A DNA stretch of 64,000 nt from Daphnia pulex. Taxonomy: Eukaryota; Arthropoda; Branchiopoda; Diplostraca; Daphniidae. The stretch is taken from positions 9,362,001 to 9,426,000 of the forward strand of contig NC_060023.1 of assembly GCF_021134715.1 (NCBI RefSeq), given 5' to 3'. Below the pieces are notes generated by a model. The model saw nothing but the letters and a program-made list of their open reading frames with translations. It was not told where the DNA came from and ran no database searches. Shown here piece after piece: positions 1 through 15,837 of this stretch; position 1 is the stretch's first letter; each line of letters starts with the position of its first letter. Made by a program: the position numbers and the translations under genes.

Positions 1-1616
1 CAAAAGTAACACACATTGATTATATCGGTGCTTCTTTATATATCTTTAAAAGCTCATTTAACTAACTTGTTTTTCCTACGAGCCGGAAGCGGATTCTCAA
101 AACGTCCATCTTGCCTCGAGGCAGAATTACAGGTGATAATTTTTCTCGTTTTTCACGAGCCCTCGGGGTCATTCTTGTTCTCAAATTAAGGCTCCAGGGG
201 AAAAGATTGTATGCGTGTGTGGGCACGAATAGCTAAATATCGATTGGTAACTAAAGGAAGCCTTTTTTTTTCTTACTTCTTCAAAAGCATCAATTCAATT
301 AGAAGTTCAAGCGCCTCAGAGCTATTAAGCGCCTCAAGGCGACTTTCAACAACTTCACCTGCATATTTTTTGGCCGACGTTTGAAAATGGCGTCACTATA
401 ACTATACACCACAAGAGTCACTCGAATCAAAAGATGAGCACGAGGTTCTGTCTGCAAGAAAATCGATGGCGACCGTTAAAAAAGCCTATGATTTTTAATG
501 CCATCACTCGAGTTAAGTACAACTTGAGCTAAAATCTTTAAGTTTACACAAAAACCTAATCAAGTCGAATGAATGAACTTGTCTCGTCAATCTTAATGAA
601 ATAGTCTGTGCCTAAATTAGACACACACAATCGAGTCAGACAAGACTAATTTAATAGAAAAAAAGCAGCATGACTTACTCGTGTATCAGTGGCGGAACGG
701 AATTCACTGGTGGTGGCCAACAAATAAAAAGTAGCGGGGAGTACACTCGACTTCCGGTGTAATCAAGTCGACACACACGAGCGATTGTTGGCACTCGACA
801 AAGTTCGTCAGCAGGGCAACGTGCGTGATTCACCACGAGATGAAGAAGAAATCGTAATGATGAAAAAACAACACACGAGACGACGTCGGTCGACGCTCCA
901 CATGCCTCGACGTCGCAAAACAAACTGATGGGAGAGACCCAAACAACTTTCCCTTCTGCCCATACACACACACGCACACGAATGAAAAGACGACGTCCCG
1001 TCCCGCAGGCGAACCTACTGAAGCACCTCCCATTTTGGACGTGAGCTGTTTTTGTTTTCGATCGAGGTTCGTTGACATTGGACCGTCAATTATTATTGAA
1101 AGTTGGACAATGAGTTTTGTGTCTGTGCAACTAAAGTTGTGTGGAGATTTGGTTGGAAAAATTGAAGAGTTTTTTTCCATAATGAAAAGGGGAACGAATA
1201 TCTGACCCAGGGATATTACCCGGGCTAGCACGTGGCTTGTAGGGAAGCCAACTGATGGGGGGGAAAAGTTAACCCCCTCTCCCCTCTTTTCTATATTATA
1301 TCCCCTCTCCTCCATTGCCATGGAATCGCACCCCCCCCTCTTCTATCGGGATGACTCATATTCTAGATCAATATGAAAGTTCCCTAAATAATGTGAAAAC
1401 GTGCTTTCTGTTTGAATTAGATGAGAGATGAATAGATGATGTTTCTGACTTTGACGTACTACTTGCAATGAATCCGGAAACGAGAAACATCGTGTTCTTC
1501 ATTGAAAAACGTGTTTTTTTTTATATTTTTAACAATTTAATCTGTGTTTATTGGTTTTTATCGAAGAAAACCGTGAATATAATTTCGTGGTTAAGTAGAT
1601 TTGGATGCCTGATTAA
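1..1616. other. Intergenic sequence, no gene recognised
   Basis: No open frame here shows a recognisable domain or consistent splice signals. The longest minus-strand open stretch (around 830-1321) is low in complexity and crosses a CA/TG repeat near 960-980, so I do not call it. A C-run near 1330 and mixed AT-rich sequence make up the rest. Confidence 0.5.
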
Positions 1617-2595
1617 TTTTAACAAGCGATCTCCCACTCAACCGGACCGAAATGGTGGGGGTACTTTTCGGATCGTAATCCGGAAAAGAACTTTACAAAT
1701 CCGGACTAGGTCTAATCTGTTCAGAATCGCAAGGCGATTCCAACGGAATTAAGTCCGGATTTTTATCTTTTCCCGTTCACGAGATAATCACGGTTGAAAA
1801 TCGTGAAATATCACGAAAACCCAAAGTCTCCCCGTCCGACTACATCGCTTTTAGCCGTATATTCGGCTTGTAAAAAAAAACTAATTAACACAAAATGTAG
1901 CCCTTTCATCCCTCTTTCAGAATCCAAAAGGATTTTTTATAATTCTTTGAGATGTTTGAGATATCACGATTTTCGTGATACCCCCATTTCGACACATTTT
2001 TCAGGCATTTCATTCGGCGTTGCCGATTGCCGTATATGTGCTTTTCGCCCCCTTTCCTGTCCACTCCTTCGCTTTTTCCCTGTTTCCTATGTATCAAGGC
2101 CTTGTATATCGATACAGATGGGACTTGATACATAGGAAACAATGGAAAAAGCGAAGGAGTGGGGGCGAAGTCACATATACGGCAATCGGCAACGCCGAAT
2201 GAAATGCCTGAAAAATGTGTCGAAATGGGGGTATCACGAAAATCGTGATATCTCAAACATCTCAAAGAATTATAAAAAATCCTTTTGGATTCTGAAAGAG
2301 GGATGAAAGGGCTACATTTTGTGTTAATTAGTTTTTTTTTACAAGCCGAATATACGGCTAAAAGCGATGTAGTCGGACGGGGAGACTTTGGGTTTTCGTG
2401 ATATTTCACGATTTTCAACCGTGATTATCTCGTGAACGGGAAAAGATAAAAATCCGGACTTAATTCCGTTGGAATCGCCTTGCGATTCTGAACAGATTAG
2501 ACCTAGTCCGGATTTGTAAAGTTCTTTTCCGGATTACGATCCGAAAAGTACCCCCACCATTTCGGTCCGGTTGAGTGGGAGATCGCTTGTTAAAA
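1617..2595. mobile_element. Long inverted-repeat (foldback/MITE-like) element
   Basis: The left arm (1617-2098) and right arm (2124-2595) are near-perfect reverse complements over about 475 bp and are separated by about 25 bp. The only clear difference I see is an extra 10 bp in the left arm near 2050-2075. Each end reads TTAACAAGCGATCTCCC inward, and TTAA lies at 1619-1622 and 2590-2593. The TTAA could be a target duplication as in piggyBac-type elements, but TTAA is itself palindromic, so it may simply be part of the arm. CCGGATT motifs recur inside the arms. There is no transposase, so this would be non-autonomous. The mirrored open frames inside are a by-product of the palindrome. Confidence 0.85.
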
Positions 2596-2951
2596 GTCTT
2601 TCAAAATATTTTATTTTACTTGTCGCGCTGTGCAACATCATTTTAGAGCAAAATTGCAACAGAGCTTTTGTTCTAAGTTTTGACGCTTACGATAAGCGCC
2701 ATGACGGGTGTGTTGGGAAATTTGTTTGTTTGTTTTGATTTGTTTGGCTTGTTTCTCTTGCTATTTTGTTTCCTAAAACATTAGATTTTTTTATTGTTAC
2801 TAATTATTATGTATGGTTTAGTTGTGGAAGTCTATTTTCTTTTTGTTTTTGTATTGGGTAAATAAGCAATGCGCGGATGCGCCTGCCGGCCGCCAGTCGC
2901 CTGCATTTTCGCGCGCACTATAGTATTTGGTCAGACAAGGCTTCCATATTT
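2596..2951. other. RpS9 upstream flank
   Basis: Non-coding sequence between the inverted-repeat element and the RpS9 promoter. It includes a short GC-rich stretch near 2875-2920 in otherwise T-rich DNA. No other feature seen. Confidence 0.5.
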
Positions 2952-2990
2952 TATAAAAGTTAGTAGTCATTACTTTTTGTCTTCCATTCG
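2952..2990 (+). promoter_or_regulatory. RpS9 core promoter: TATA box and pyrimidine start
   Basis: TATAAAA lies at 2952-2958. It is followed about 29 bp later by a pyrimidine-rich stretch (CTTTTTGTCTTCC, 2973-2985). Ribosomal protein genes of animals usually start inside such a TCT/5'TOP tract. The most likely start is the C at 2981, with the C at 2973 as the alternative. Confidence 0.6.
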
Positions 2991-3021
2991 CTCTCGCCTG
3001 CTGGAAGTTGCAGTTGTGCTG
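2981..3021 (+). other. RpS9 non-coding first exon
   Basis: A short leader exon of about 41 bp that ends in a canonical donor (TGCTG|GTAAGT, intron from 3022). The intron runs to the acceptor TTCTGCAG at 3393 and the second exon opens 15 bp before the ATG. A short 5'TOP-like leader split from the start codon by an intron is common in ribosomal protein genes. The transcription start itself is inferred. Confidence 0.6.
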
Positions 3022-3408
3022 GTAAGTGTTTTCGATATTTAATGAATTTCACAATTATTCGGAATTATTTTGAGTCTATTCGCATAGAGTAAAATTGCCA
3101 GAGTCCGGTCATTTACAGTAGTATTGATTTCTTTGACCAAATTGAAAGGATGTGTAAGATTCCAATAGATTCGATACCGGTGATCGGTTCATGCCTCCGT
3201 TCTACTTGATAACTACTCTTGATCAAATAGAGATTGTTGTTGGAATGAGGCTAAAGTAATTGCCAGTTTTAATCCCAGGAATCTTGATGTAGATTGACCT
3301 GATTCGTGACTAGGCGACAATATCAATGTTCTTAGTTGATTGATGGGTTTTTGTTGTATTTCCATAGACTAATGAAAATGTGTTTTTCTGCAGGCTGAAG
3401 AGTAAAAA

Positions 3409-4619
3409 ATGGTGAACCATCGTGCTCCCTTGGTCCAGCGGAAGGTGTGCGTGGCACCTCGCCGCCCTTTCGAAAAGGCTCGTTTGGATCAAGAACTCAA
3501 GTTGATTGGTGAATATGGTCTGCGTAACAAGAGGGAAGTTTGGAGGGTCAAGTACACTTTGGCCAAGATCCGTAAAGCTGCCAGAGAGTTGCTCACTCTT
3601 GATGAGAAGGATGGCAAACGTCTGTTTGAAGGTAAATAACTTTGTCATATATTAATTCAAGCATGCAGATTGAGCATGGTAGTGTTGTCATTGAAATAGA
3701 ACTAATTTGCATGATGCACATTATCTGACACTTCTTGGCTGAGACCTGATGTCAAGCCTCACATGAGCTATAACTGAATGAATTAGTAATGCAGTTGTTA
3801 TTGTTTCTCATGTATTTAAACTGCAGGAATAATCATGAATCTCTTTTATATTTACAGGTAATGCCCTTCTTCGTCGGTTGGTCCGCATTGGTGTGTTGGA
3901 AGAGGGACGCATGAAGCTCGATTACGTGCTCAGCTTGAAGGTTGAAGACTTTTTGGAGCGTCGCCTGCAGACCCAAGTTTTCAAATTGGGTTTGGCTAAA
4001 TCGATTCACCACGCCCGTGTTCTCATCCGCCAGCGACACATCCGGTATTCACTCGTGTGCTAACAGCATTTCCCCAATTTAAAACGAGTTGCCTAACACG
4101 TCACCGAGGTGAAGATTCTCCTTGACGGTGTTCTAACGAGACGTTGTGTCTTTTGGGCCACTGTGCTGTTGCTCGCAACAGTCTACGCCCATGAATCCCC
4201 ACGTTTGTGGTTCGATTCCGTTCCACTGCGTAGTGACATGAAGTGGATTAGTCTGCACACATATTGGCAGACGCGAGAAATATTTCTCAAAGGCCACTGG
4301 AGTTGTTGCTTGCAACACTGCACGCCTGATGTCTAGTTCTGGGTAGACACTTTCGGCTCGGTGGGCAAATTTGACTCGATCCTTTCCTTGGTTTGAATTT
4401 CCCTTAACGTTCGTTTATTTATTCTATTTTCTTTGCATTTGCAGTGTTCGCAAGCAGTTGGTGAACATCCCCAGCTTCATCGTCCGTTTGGATTCGCAGA
4501 AGCACATCGACTTTGCCCTCCGATCGCCGTTCGGTGGCGGCCGTGCTGGTCGTGTCAAGAGGAAGAACTTGAAGAAGGGCACGGATGGCGGAGATGGTGG
4601 TGAAGAGGATGACGAGTAG
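3409..4619 (+). CDS. RpS9: 40S ribosomal protein S9 (uS4)
   Basis: Structural protein of the small ribosomal subunit (uS4 family), involved in early 40S assembly and decoding accuracy. Coding exons are 3409-3631, 3858-4044 and 4445-4619, giving 194 residues, the usual length. Introns have GT-AG ends and phases that join cleanly. The family core is nearly invariant: [20 protein letters not shown] near residues 18-37, [12 protein letters not shown] near 75-86, the S4 RNA-binding region with [17 protein letters not shown] around 130-146, and [19 protein letters not shown] near the end. The tail is acidic (EEDDE). The first 17 residues ([17 protein letters not shown]) differ somewhat from the common MPVARSW start but lead directly into the conserved block. 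The 226 bp first coding intron contains a snoRNA-like sequence. This is a housekeeping gene and I see no defects. Confidence 0.97.
3701..3787 (+). ncRNA. Candidate C/D-box snoRNA in an RpS9 intron
   Basis: Inside the intron 3632-3857 there is a full set of C/D-box elements in the right order. A terminal stem is formed by ACTAATT (3701-3707) and AATTAGT (3781-3787), exact complements. The C box is ATGATGC (3711-3717; consensus RUGAUGA, last base off). A D' box CTGA sits at 3739-3742, a C'-like CTGATGT at 3746-3752 and a D box CTGA at 3774-3777. Ribosomal protein introns are classic snoRNA hosts. Possible guide stretches lie just upstream of D' (ACACTTCTTGG) and D. I could not match either to an rRNA target by eye, so the modified site is unknown. 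Confidence 0.6.
4155..4327 (+). ncRNA. Duplicated hairpins in RpS9 intron, possible structured RNA
   Basis: The last RpS9 intron (4045-4444) contains two related hairpins: 4155-4190, with apical stem CTGTTG-CTCG-CAACAG closed by GGGC/GCCC, and 4291-4327, with stem GTTG-CTTG-CAAC closed by AGGC/GCCT. Both share the frame GGCCACTG...TTGCT.GCAACA.T.CACGCC, so they look like a diverged duplication. An ACA trinucleotide at 4257-4259 would suit an H/ACA RNA, but no good H box is visible. It may be a snoRNA pair or just a repeated fragment. Confidence 0.3.
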
Positions 4620-5299
4620 AACATTCGCCCCCTGTTCACTTGATTTGAGCCTCGTATTGTATCTGTTCTTGTGATCAGTAATACAATTTGTGCGCTTGAA
4701 ATGAGTTGTTTGATTGTGTAACAGTGTGGGTTACCAAAATCATTTGAGTTTATATGAACGCAATTGAACTTGGCATATCGAGTGTGATTCGGAAACGCTT
4801 GTTAGTCTAGTGATAGATAGGGAAGGTGATCTCAGGCAGGAAACACCAATTTGAGTCATTCGCTTTAAAGAAGTTATCAAAGGATATCCTTATTTCGAAG
4901 TATCTTCAATAAACCGTGAAGTGAACTAAAGTTCTTAAAATTAAGGTTGGTGAATGTTTAATTTATTTAAATTTATGTTAGGGTCAAGAAAAACAATTCC
5001 GAAATCTTAACTCGATATAGCACAATTTATAGCTTTTTGTGGTGAAAGAAAACTGCAAGAGTGTTGATATAGGCTAGCCGCTAGCGTGAGTCATTTCAAA
5101 TGCAAACTTCATCCAGCTCTGGTGCAATACCACGGCCAATGAAATTTCTTTGAAAACATAAATGTGTCGCCAGATAACCACGTATTAAGCTAATATATTC
5201 TTATAATTTCATTTTCAAAAAGAAATTACAGTCCATTCATCCATTAAGGGCAATAATTAGCTAATATAAACAGATTGCCACCGAATCTTAACAGCGCAA
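4620..5299. other. RpS9 3' flank, no gene seen
   Basis: Non-coding AT-rich sequence following the RpS9 stop. It will include the short RpS9 3' untranslated region; I cannot fix the cleavage site. No open frame of note. Confidence 0.5.
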
Positions 5300-5475
5300 G
5301 TTGGGGTTTATACTCGTTGGCTTTAGTGGTGTGGTAAGCATTAGTACTCGGGGACTTGCTGGTGCAGTACCTCTGAGACTTGGTGGAGTAATATTAAGAA
5401 ACATCTGTCTGATGGGAGCAGCCTCGGTGTAGTAAGTCGGGGCTACTGAATACTAGGGACACGTCAGTTGCGGTT
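5300..5475 (-). pseudogene. Decayed fragment of a tyrosine-rich repeat protein
   Basis: Read on the minus strand, this stretch gives pieces of a Y-Y-T-x-K/E-A-P-type repeat in two frames. One frame has YSVAPTYYTEAAP following a TAG codon. Another, closer to the 5300 end, has YYSTKSQRYCTSKSP and then YHTTKANEYKP, preceded by a TAA. Tandem APxYYTTKAPEYY-type repeats are typical of abundant structural or cuticle-like proteins in Daphnia. In-frame stops and a frame change make this a dead fragment of such a gene. No neighbouring exons were found. Confidence 0.5.
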
Positions 5476-6877
5476 GTGTAGCTTTTGGCAGAGTACGGCC
5501 AAATCGTACAGTACTTGGGAGTTTTAATGGAGAAAAAAAAACAGCACAAAGGGAATTAGTGTGACTCAAACATGAATTCATACGACCCCATAAAGAGAGA
5601 GAGACATTGTAACCGAGAAATTAAATTGTTCTAAGCCCAAAGACAATTTTTAACTAATTTCCACTCCAGTTCATTTTACTTCGGCTGTGAATCGCATAGA
5701 ACGATCACTACAGTTTTCTTTGGGTGAAACTTTAACGAACAAAAATGTCTTAGCAATTCCACCCTAGAGCTTGCTGAAGTAAAATAAGTTTCGAGTTCGA
5801 GTAAAAGTAAACAAATTACCATTTAAATGAATATGTACAGAATTACAGATGTAAAATTCAAGGTTTCCCTTACACACCGTTGTCCATGGCATTTGAAACC
5901 TTTTCGGTAATTGTCTTTTTTCCTCTCCTTTTGGACAATTTTTTCTTTTCCGGATTTACACTTTAAGCCTTGCGGCCATTGTAATACCTACTTGATAATG
6001 ATGTAACACGTGCCATTCTCACCCTACCTCTCTATATACTGCATCACACTGTTCCCTAAAGAGAAAAAGAAAAAAGAGCTTAAGAGAAAGAGAATAGAAA
6101 CCTCTATTGCGTAGCATTCGTTTCCTATTATTCAAACCCCTCCCTATAGAGTATAGACACAGCCGAAGTGAAATCTAAATATATACTATAACTTGATGAA
6201 TTAACTTAAAATAGAAGAATAAATAAGGTGATTCAAATTGATTAATTTCTTTCTTAATTTCCCCCTTTCACATTATTCTTATCATTCGTAGAATTGAGCT
6301 GATTGGGTTGATTAAATTATCTCATTTTTTTGTATTCACAAGATTCCACGTATAATATCCATTTTATCCACGGAGAGCAGAAAAATTCAGAACTCGCCAG
6401 CCAATCATTCTTTTCATTCATTTGATTGAAGTGTGTGCTACTGTGCTGATCACTACATTCTACCCGTGTATATTTATTTACTGAATCCCACATGGGATTC
6501 TTTTGTATTCAGCATTCTTACGTCTAATCAGTTTCACGGTATGCAAATTAGCTTATGTATTTCCATAAAAAGTTAAATGAAGCTTGAACTCAAGTGTAAA
6601 ATAGGACACCATACACTAATTAAGGAGTTGTTTGAATAAACCACTAGCTGGTCAATGAAAATACGTTCAAGTTCGCCGAGTCCAAAATTTGACAGTTAAT
6701 TTATCTGGAATATTCACGGACACTTGTAGTTGACAGAAAAATCCAAAGTAAATCCGGAAGAGATGACACCAGGTCCAAACAGAGGACAGTTCTTGAAAGT
6801 GTTGGCGATCCTATTTCTATGATGAATAATAAACAGATTTATCGAAACAAATTAATTATATATTTTTAAATTTTGCA
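5476..6877. other. Intergenic sequence, nothing recognised
   Basis: AT-rich sequence with short purine-rich patches (for example 6060-6100) and no supported gene. The lipase 3' end and its poly(A) region should fall near 6800-6877. Confidence 0.5.
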
Positions 6878-9012
6878 TTACGATTCAGGGTAGCTGTTTA
6901 GCGCTGAAATGGTGATGCTGTTGACGTACAGCTTCTTGTTGCACAACCCCAAAACGCAATCCAACAAATCCGCCACAACATAAGTCCAATAAGCATTGAT
7001 TGTGTTAACTGCAATCGCGTTGGCTGTTGGAGGGACAATAAAGAGAAACTGATGAATCAGTCCTTGTTGCAAATTCTGGATCGCCCTGGATATAACAAGA
7101 AAAATAAAAACATTCATTTGTGTTTTTAGTTTCTGTTAAATTATATTACAGTTGGACAAATGGTAAGGCGCCATTGGCTCCGCTAACTGTTAATCCCAGG
7201 TTTCCGTTAACTGTCAATTTAGCATCGGACGGCTTTGCCAAATCAACACTAACTGCATAATGCGATCCTGGAAATGACCAAATAATAAAGAAAAAGGTCT
7301 TGAGAGTTAAGTGAGTTAAGTATTTTCGGCCGGTACTTACTGCAGTATGGGAAACTTTCGCCAGTGTTGAAGTAAAGTTTGACGTTTGTTCGGCTGCGTG
7401 TCGGGAAACTTGTGGCTTGTAAGCCAAACGGTGCGCAATGCGTGTTGTCCGAGCCACAGGTCGTGCACTTGCCCTTTTTCGGATGATAAGATTGATTACA
7501 TTAATGACGGTAAATTTGAAACATGTTGTCGCCGTTACTTTGTTGAATGAGTCGTAGTCAGAACATTCGTATCCGATGGTTTTGCAGCTGCTGGAGAGAA
7601 GCGATTCGCTGTAGATGTGAACGGCTCGAGTGTGATCGCAAGCGATGACATCTGATGGAATCGCTAAAGGATCACTTAAGATGGAATCCCAGTTGGAAGG
7701 CTCACAACCGGGCTGACGCATTCCCCCGTTAGCGTAAAAGTCCAGATGTCCCAGAGGTTCCAATAGGCCAGCACCTTCGCGCGAAAGAAATAATTATTTT
7801 AAGTTTACATGTAAGAAAGCCAGAAAATAAATCACCTAGGATCCCGCCATCAGTGTGGATAACTTCAACAAATTGGGCATCACTGGGATCTAAGCGGGCA
7901 TAGGTTGGCACTGTACGGAAAAATGGTCCGGCAGGGTCTAAACCTACAAAAATGAATGAAATTTAAAATGTTTTCCCAAATGAATTTAGAATTTCCTTTT
8001 TGTAATAAACCTGTGATTTGACCAAGGTTTGGAATCTTTTCCCCGGCATAGCCCGCTGTATGTGCTCCAAGGCTGTGTCCAATCAAATGTATGTCTGATG
8101 CCTTGGCACCAAGTTTGGCCTTATTCGATAAAAATTGCGTAAGTAATTAATATTCAAATTAATAACTAAGTATCTAGCGCAAAATGACTTACCACCATAG
8201 TGTTGACAAGGAAAGCAATTTCCAGACCAACGAGACGAATGTTGGCATGAGCTTGATTATATTCGACGGATGAACCTCCACCCCAATGAACCACGATCAC
8301 GTTAAAATCTCCATTTGCCAATAATCGTTTGATTAAAGTCTATGAAAAGAGAATTTTCAATCCAATCAATAAAAAAAAATAATAATAAAATGAAACTTAC
8401 AAGAACACGGCCTTCGTATCCGGTTGCACGCCAGCCGTGGATGTATAATTTTGTTGGACGAGTTGCTTTGAATGTCGCTTTACTCATTCCCTTTGGATCT
8501 TGTCCAGATATTCGAATTAAAGGTGACTGTTATAAGAGGATTAACTGAGAAATATCTTTACTAATTGAGGAAAAAATTATTGTTACTGGCGGTATGTTAG
8601 GCAGCATGTCTCTTGTGTAGAGCGTGAAATATGTATTAATCTTAGTCCTTGATTCAGGCAACAAGTCGATTGGCCATAGCAATGGATCGGCGAAATAGAA
8701 GTTATTAATACAACCCAATTCGTCGTAGCAAATGGTAGATTCATCTACGTGTACATAATAGCGAAGAATTATAAATATCAGCGGTATAATCAGCATCAAA
8801 CAACTGTCTCTAATTTGACCTACTTGAGATAGACCCATTTATCATGTCATTTGAATTTATACTAGCCTAATACAACATAAAAATTACAATTAATTAACGG
8901 CGAGTTAGGTAAAATAGAATTATCTACCTACTATAATTACCTCGATGGTGGCTTCGGTTGTCCTCAGAAGTAAAACAAGAAAACCAAATTGAATAAAAAG
9001 CGATTTATTCAT
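6878..9012 (-). CDS. Secreted pancreatic-type triacylglycerol lipase
   Basis: Neutral lipase of the pancreatic lipase family (alpha/beta hydrolase), which would hydrolyse acyl esters of dietary or yolk lipids outside the cell. Exons in coding order: 9012-8928 (or to 8941), 8744-8587, 8526-8401, 8339-8193, 8119-8011, 7943-7836, 7774-7539, 7473-7341, 7267-7150 and 7085-6878. These total about 475 residues, close to the family length. The N-terminus is a signal peptide ([12 protein letters not shown]). The catalytic triad is complete: Ser188 in GHSLG, Asp211 in LDPAGP and His292 in CDHTR. LYIHGW (oxyanion region) and [10 protein letters not shown] are also present. The C290-C268 segment corresponds to a short lid, as in PLRP2/phospholipase-like members. 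The end ([12 protein letters not shown]) fits a C-terminal beta domain. The exon 1-2 junction is uncertain: the stronger donor at 8940 leaves the wrong phase, the one at 8927 keeps the frame. Confidence 0.9.
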
Positions 9013-9903
9013 TGCGAAAATCACTATTTTCAAGTCTTCTTATTCAAGATGACTCTATAGGTAAGCTGACTGGGGTAGTGCCCCTCTGATGTGTAGCACG
9101 GACAACGGACAGTTGTCGTTTGACGGTTTAGGTTCTGAATTTGTCAGTATAAATAACGAACCCAACAAGTTCAGCCAAAAGTTGAACCAAAGGGGGGAGA
9201 GGGGTATTACCGCCTCAGTATTTTCTATTGAACTTTGGCACAAATAATAACCAGTCGGTTATTATTCGTTAGAGCCAGACGTTAGTTCGGTTAGGGGGTA
9301 ACCAGTTGGACTGCAAAACAAGGTGGGGACATTTTCAATCCGGATGTGGAACATCTGCTCCCGGTTATTTATTTACGGATCCTGCTATTGTGCTACCCAG
9401 AGTGGCATATTATTTGATCAGATGTGAACCCCCTCTGGACCTGGATTAACCAACTTTGATTTAACCAAAAAGAGCGGTTAGTCATAACACATACGTAGTT
9501 AGGATTGCCATCTTTTTCATTGACAGTCAATAAGTGCACAGATTAGTTGACACAGCTTTCGCACGTTTTCCAACGTACTCCACAGCCCCCGTACTGGTTA
9601 TGTATAACCATTTAATTGTTTAAAAATAACTACTGTAGTACGGAATTAAGATTATATAAGTAAAATCGTTGATTAATCAATTTGGAAGCGAAAAAATTAA
9701 ATCTGTCAATTAGTTATCTATTTGCTTTCTATCCAGTGAAAGAATATAACGTCAAACTTTACCAACTATTTTTGGTGTGACCGGAAGAGACTGAAATATG
9801 CGCAATGAAAAAAACTTTTGATGTCTCCATTCATACTATCCTTCTGTACTATAAGAAATCAAGTTTCAAATTTTGACACAACCTAATACGGAGTAATAAG
9901 TGA
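9013..9903. other. Divergent intergenic region between the lipase and first P450 gene
   Basis: The lipase (-) and the first CYP4 gene (+) are transcribed away from each other, so both promoters lie in this AT-rich block. I could not place a TATA box for the lipase with confidence. No gene seen. Confidence 0.5.
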
Positions 9904-9920
9904 GCCACACAGATGGCACC
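9904..9920 (+). promoter_or_regulatory. Shared P450 upstream block, copy 1
   Basis: GCCACACAGATGGCACC, 188 bp before the ATG of the first CYP4 gene and preceded by GGAGTAATAAGTGA. Related blocks sit at nearly the same distance before the next three genes. Function is inferred only from this conservation. Confidence 0.5.
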
Positions 9921-10091
9921 ATCAAAGTCTGCTGTTGTGTTTTCTCCAGTCATGTGAAGTGCGCCAGTTAAGAAACTGCTGTGTTTTGGTTTTATTCTCC
10001 ATGTTGGCGTTCGTGAATTAGTTGTTCCTAGTGAGTAAACCAAAGTGCAAACAGATATCTTTGCATCGAAGAAACAATTACCTCATTCGTC

Positions 10092-12454
<2,363 letters not shown>

Positions 12455-12777
12455 TAAAGTTTGGCTTACTTTTTGTTGATATTTCATTTGCATATTACGA
12501 TATACGCCAAGTATTACTTTATATATAATTATATAAAAAAACAATTAAACACTGACTGAAAACACACGAGCTGCGATATTGGAATTAAGTCAAGAACTGA
12601 GTGACTAAAACGAACGGAAGCAGTGAAGATTTAACGTTAAATATGAATATAATGATTATTGATTTTATTTGTCTTTTATTCACTTCGCTAAAAAATGTGC
12701 TGTGTAAGAAATAGATGTATAGACAAACTGATTTTTTTAATTTTTATTCGTTTAAACCTGACCGACGTAATGAGTTA
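12455..12777. other. Spacer between P450 members 1 and 2
   Basis: AT-rich spacer containing the member 1 3' end. Nothing else recognised. Confidence 0.6.
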
Positions 12778-12800
12778 GCCACACAGATCACAGATGGCAG
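12778..12800 (+). promoter_or_regulatory. Shared P450 upstream block, copy 2
   Basis: GCCACACAGATCACAGATGG, about 200 bp before the ATG, preceded by GACGTAATGAGTTA. This copy has a 7 bp internal duplication (ATCACAG) relative to copies 1 and 4. Confidence 0.5.
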
Positions 12801-12980
12801 TTTCGAATTCAAAACACCAATGTTCGTCCATACATGGTTTGTGTTGTTGCTTCTCCAGTTGAATTGCATTGCTTATTTCCTTCTATAGTGAAACAGTTTC
12901 TCTATCCTAACCGAGTGCGAACTGATATTATTGCAGTTAACGTTGAATCACTCCCAAAAAACAATATTACTTTATCGACC

Positions 12981-15425
<2,445 letters not shown>

Positions 15426-15837
15426 TAAAGTAGATATTTATTTTTTTGAGGGGATGAAACTTGATGACGAAATGTGCTCTTAGTGAAAAACCGTTTCTAG
15501 AACTTTTAATGCAGTTGGACCATGGACACTTTTCCAATATCCATGAATCGGGAACAAAGTCATGGTTGTAATAACTTGTATAATCGTAAACTAATATCGT
15601 TAATGGCCGGTGATGGAAGTGTTAGTCTACTAGATATAAACCTATAACTGAAGTTAAAATATTACTTTATACCAAAAACACTTTCAGTTTTTCGGGTCTG
15701 ATGATAAAAATTTTATCAAGGATAAGAATCGCTGTGATATTGAAAACAGGTCATTGAGTGAAATGAACGGAAGCAGTGAACATTAAAGTAATTCAAATTT
15801 TGATCAGTTTCAAACTTCACTGACGTAGTAGCGCGCG
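15426..15837. other. Spacer between P450 members 2 and 3
   Basis: AT-rich spacer, no gene recognised. Confidence 0.6.

Noticed and set aside
1794-2418. Two long open frames with the same protein on opposite strands
   Set aside because: They are mirror images produced by the palindromic arms of the inverted-repeat element and show no protein domain.
12834-12980. Longer N-terminus for P450 member 2 from an upstream in-frame ATG
   Set aside because: The added residues precede the membrane anchor, are absent from the paralogues, and the block overlaps the upstream region; ATG 12981 matches the other members exactly in exon length.
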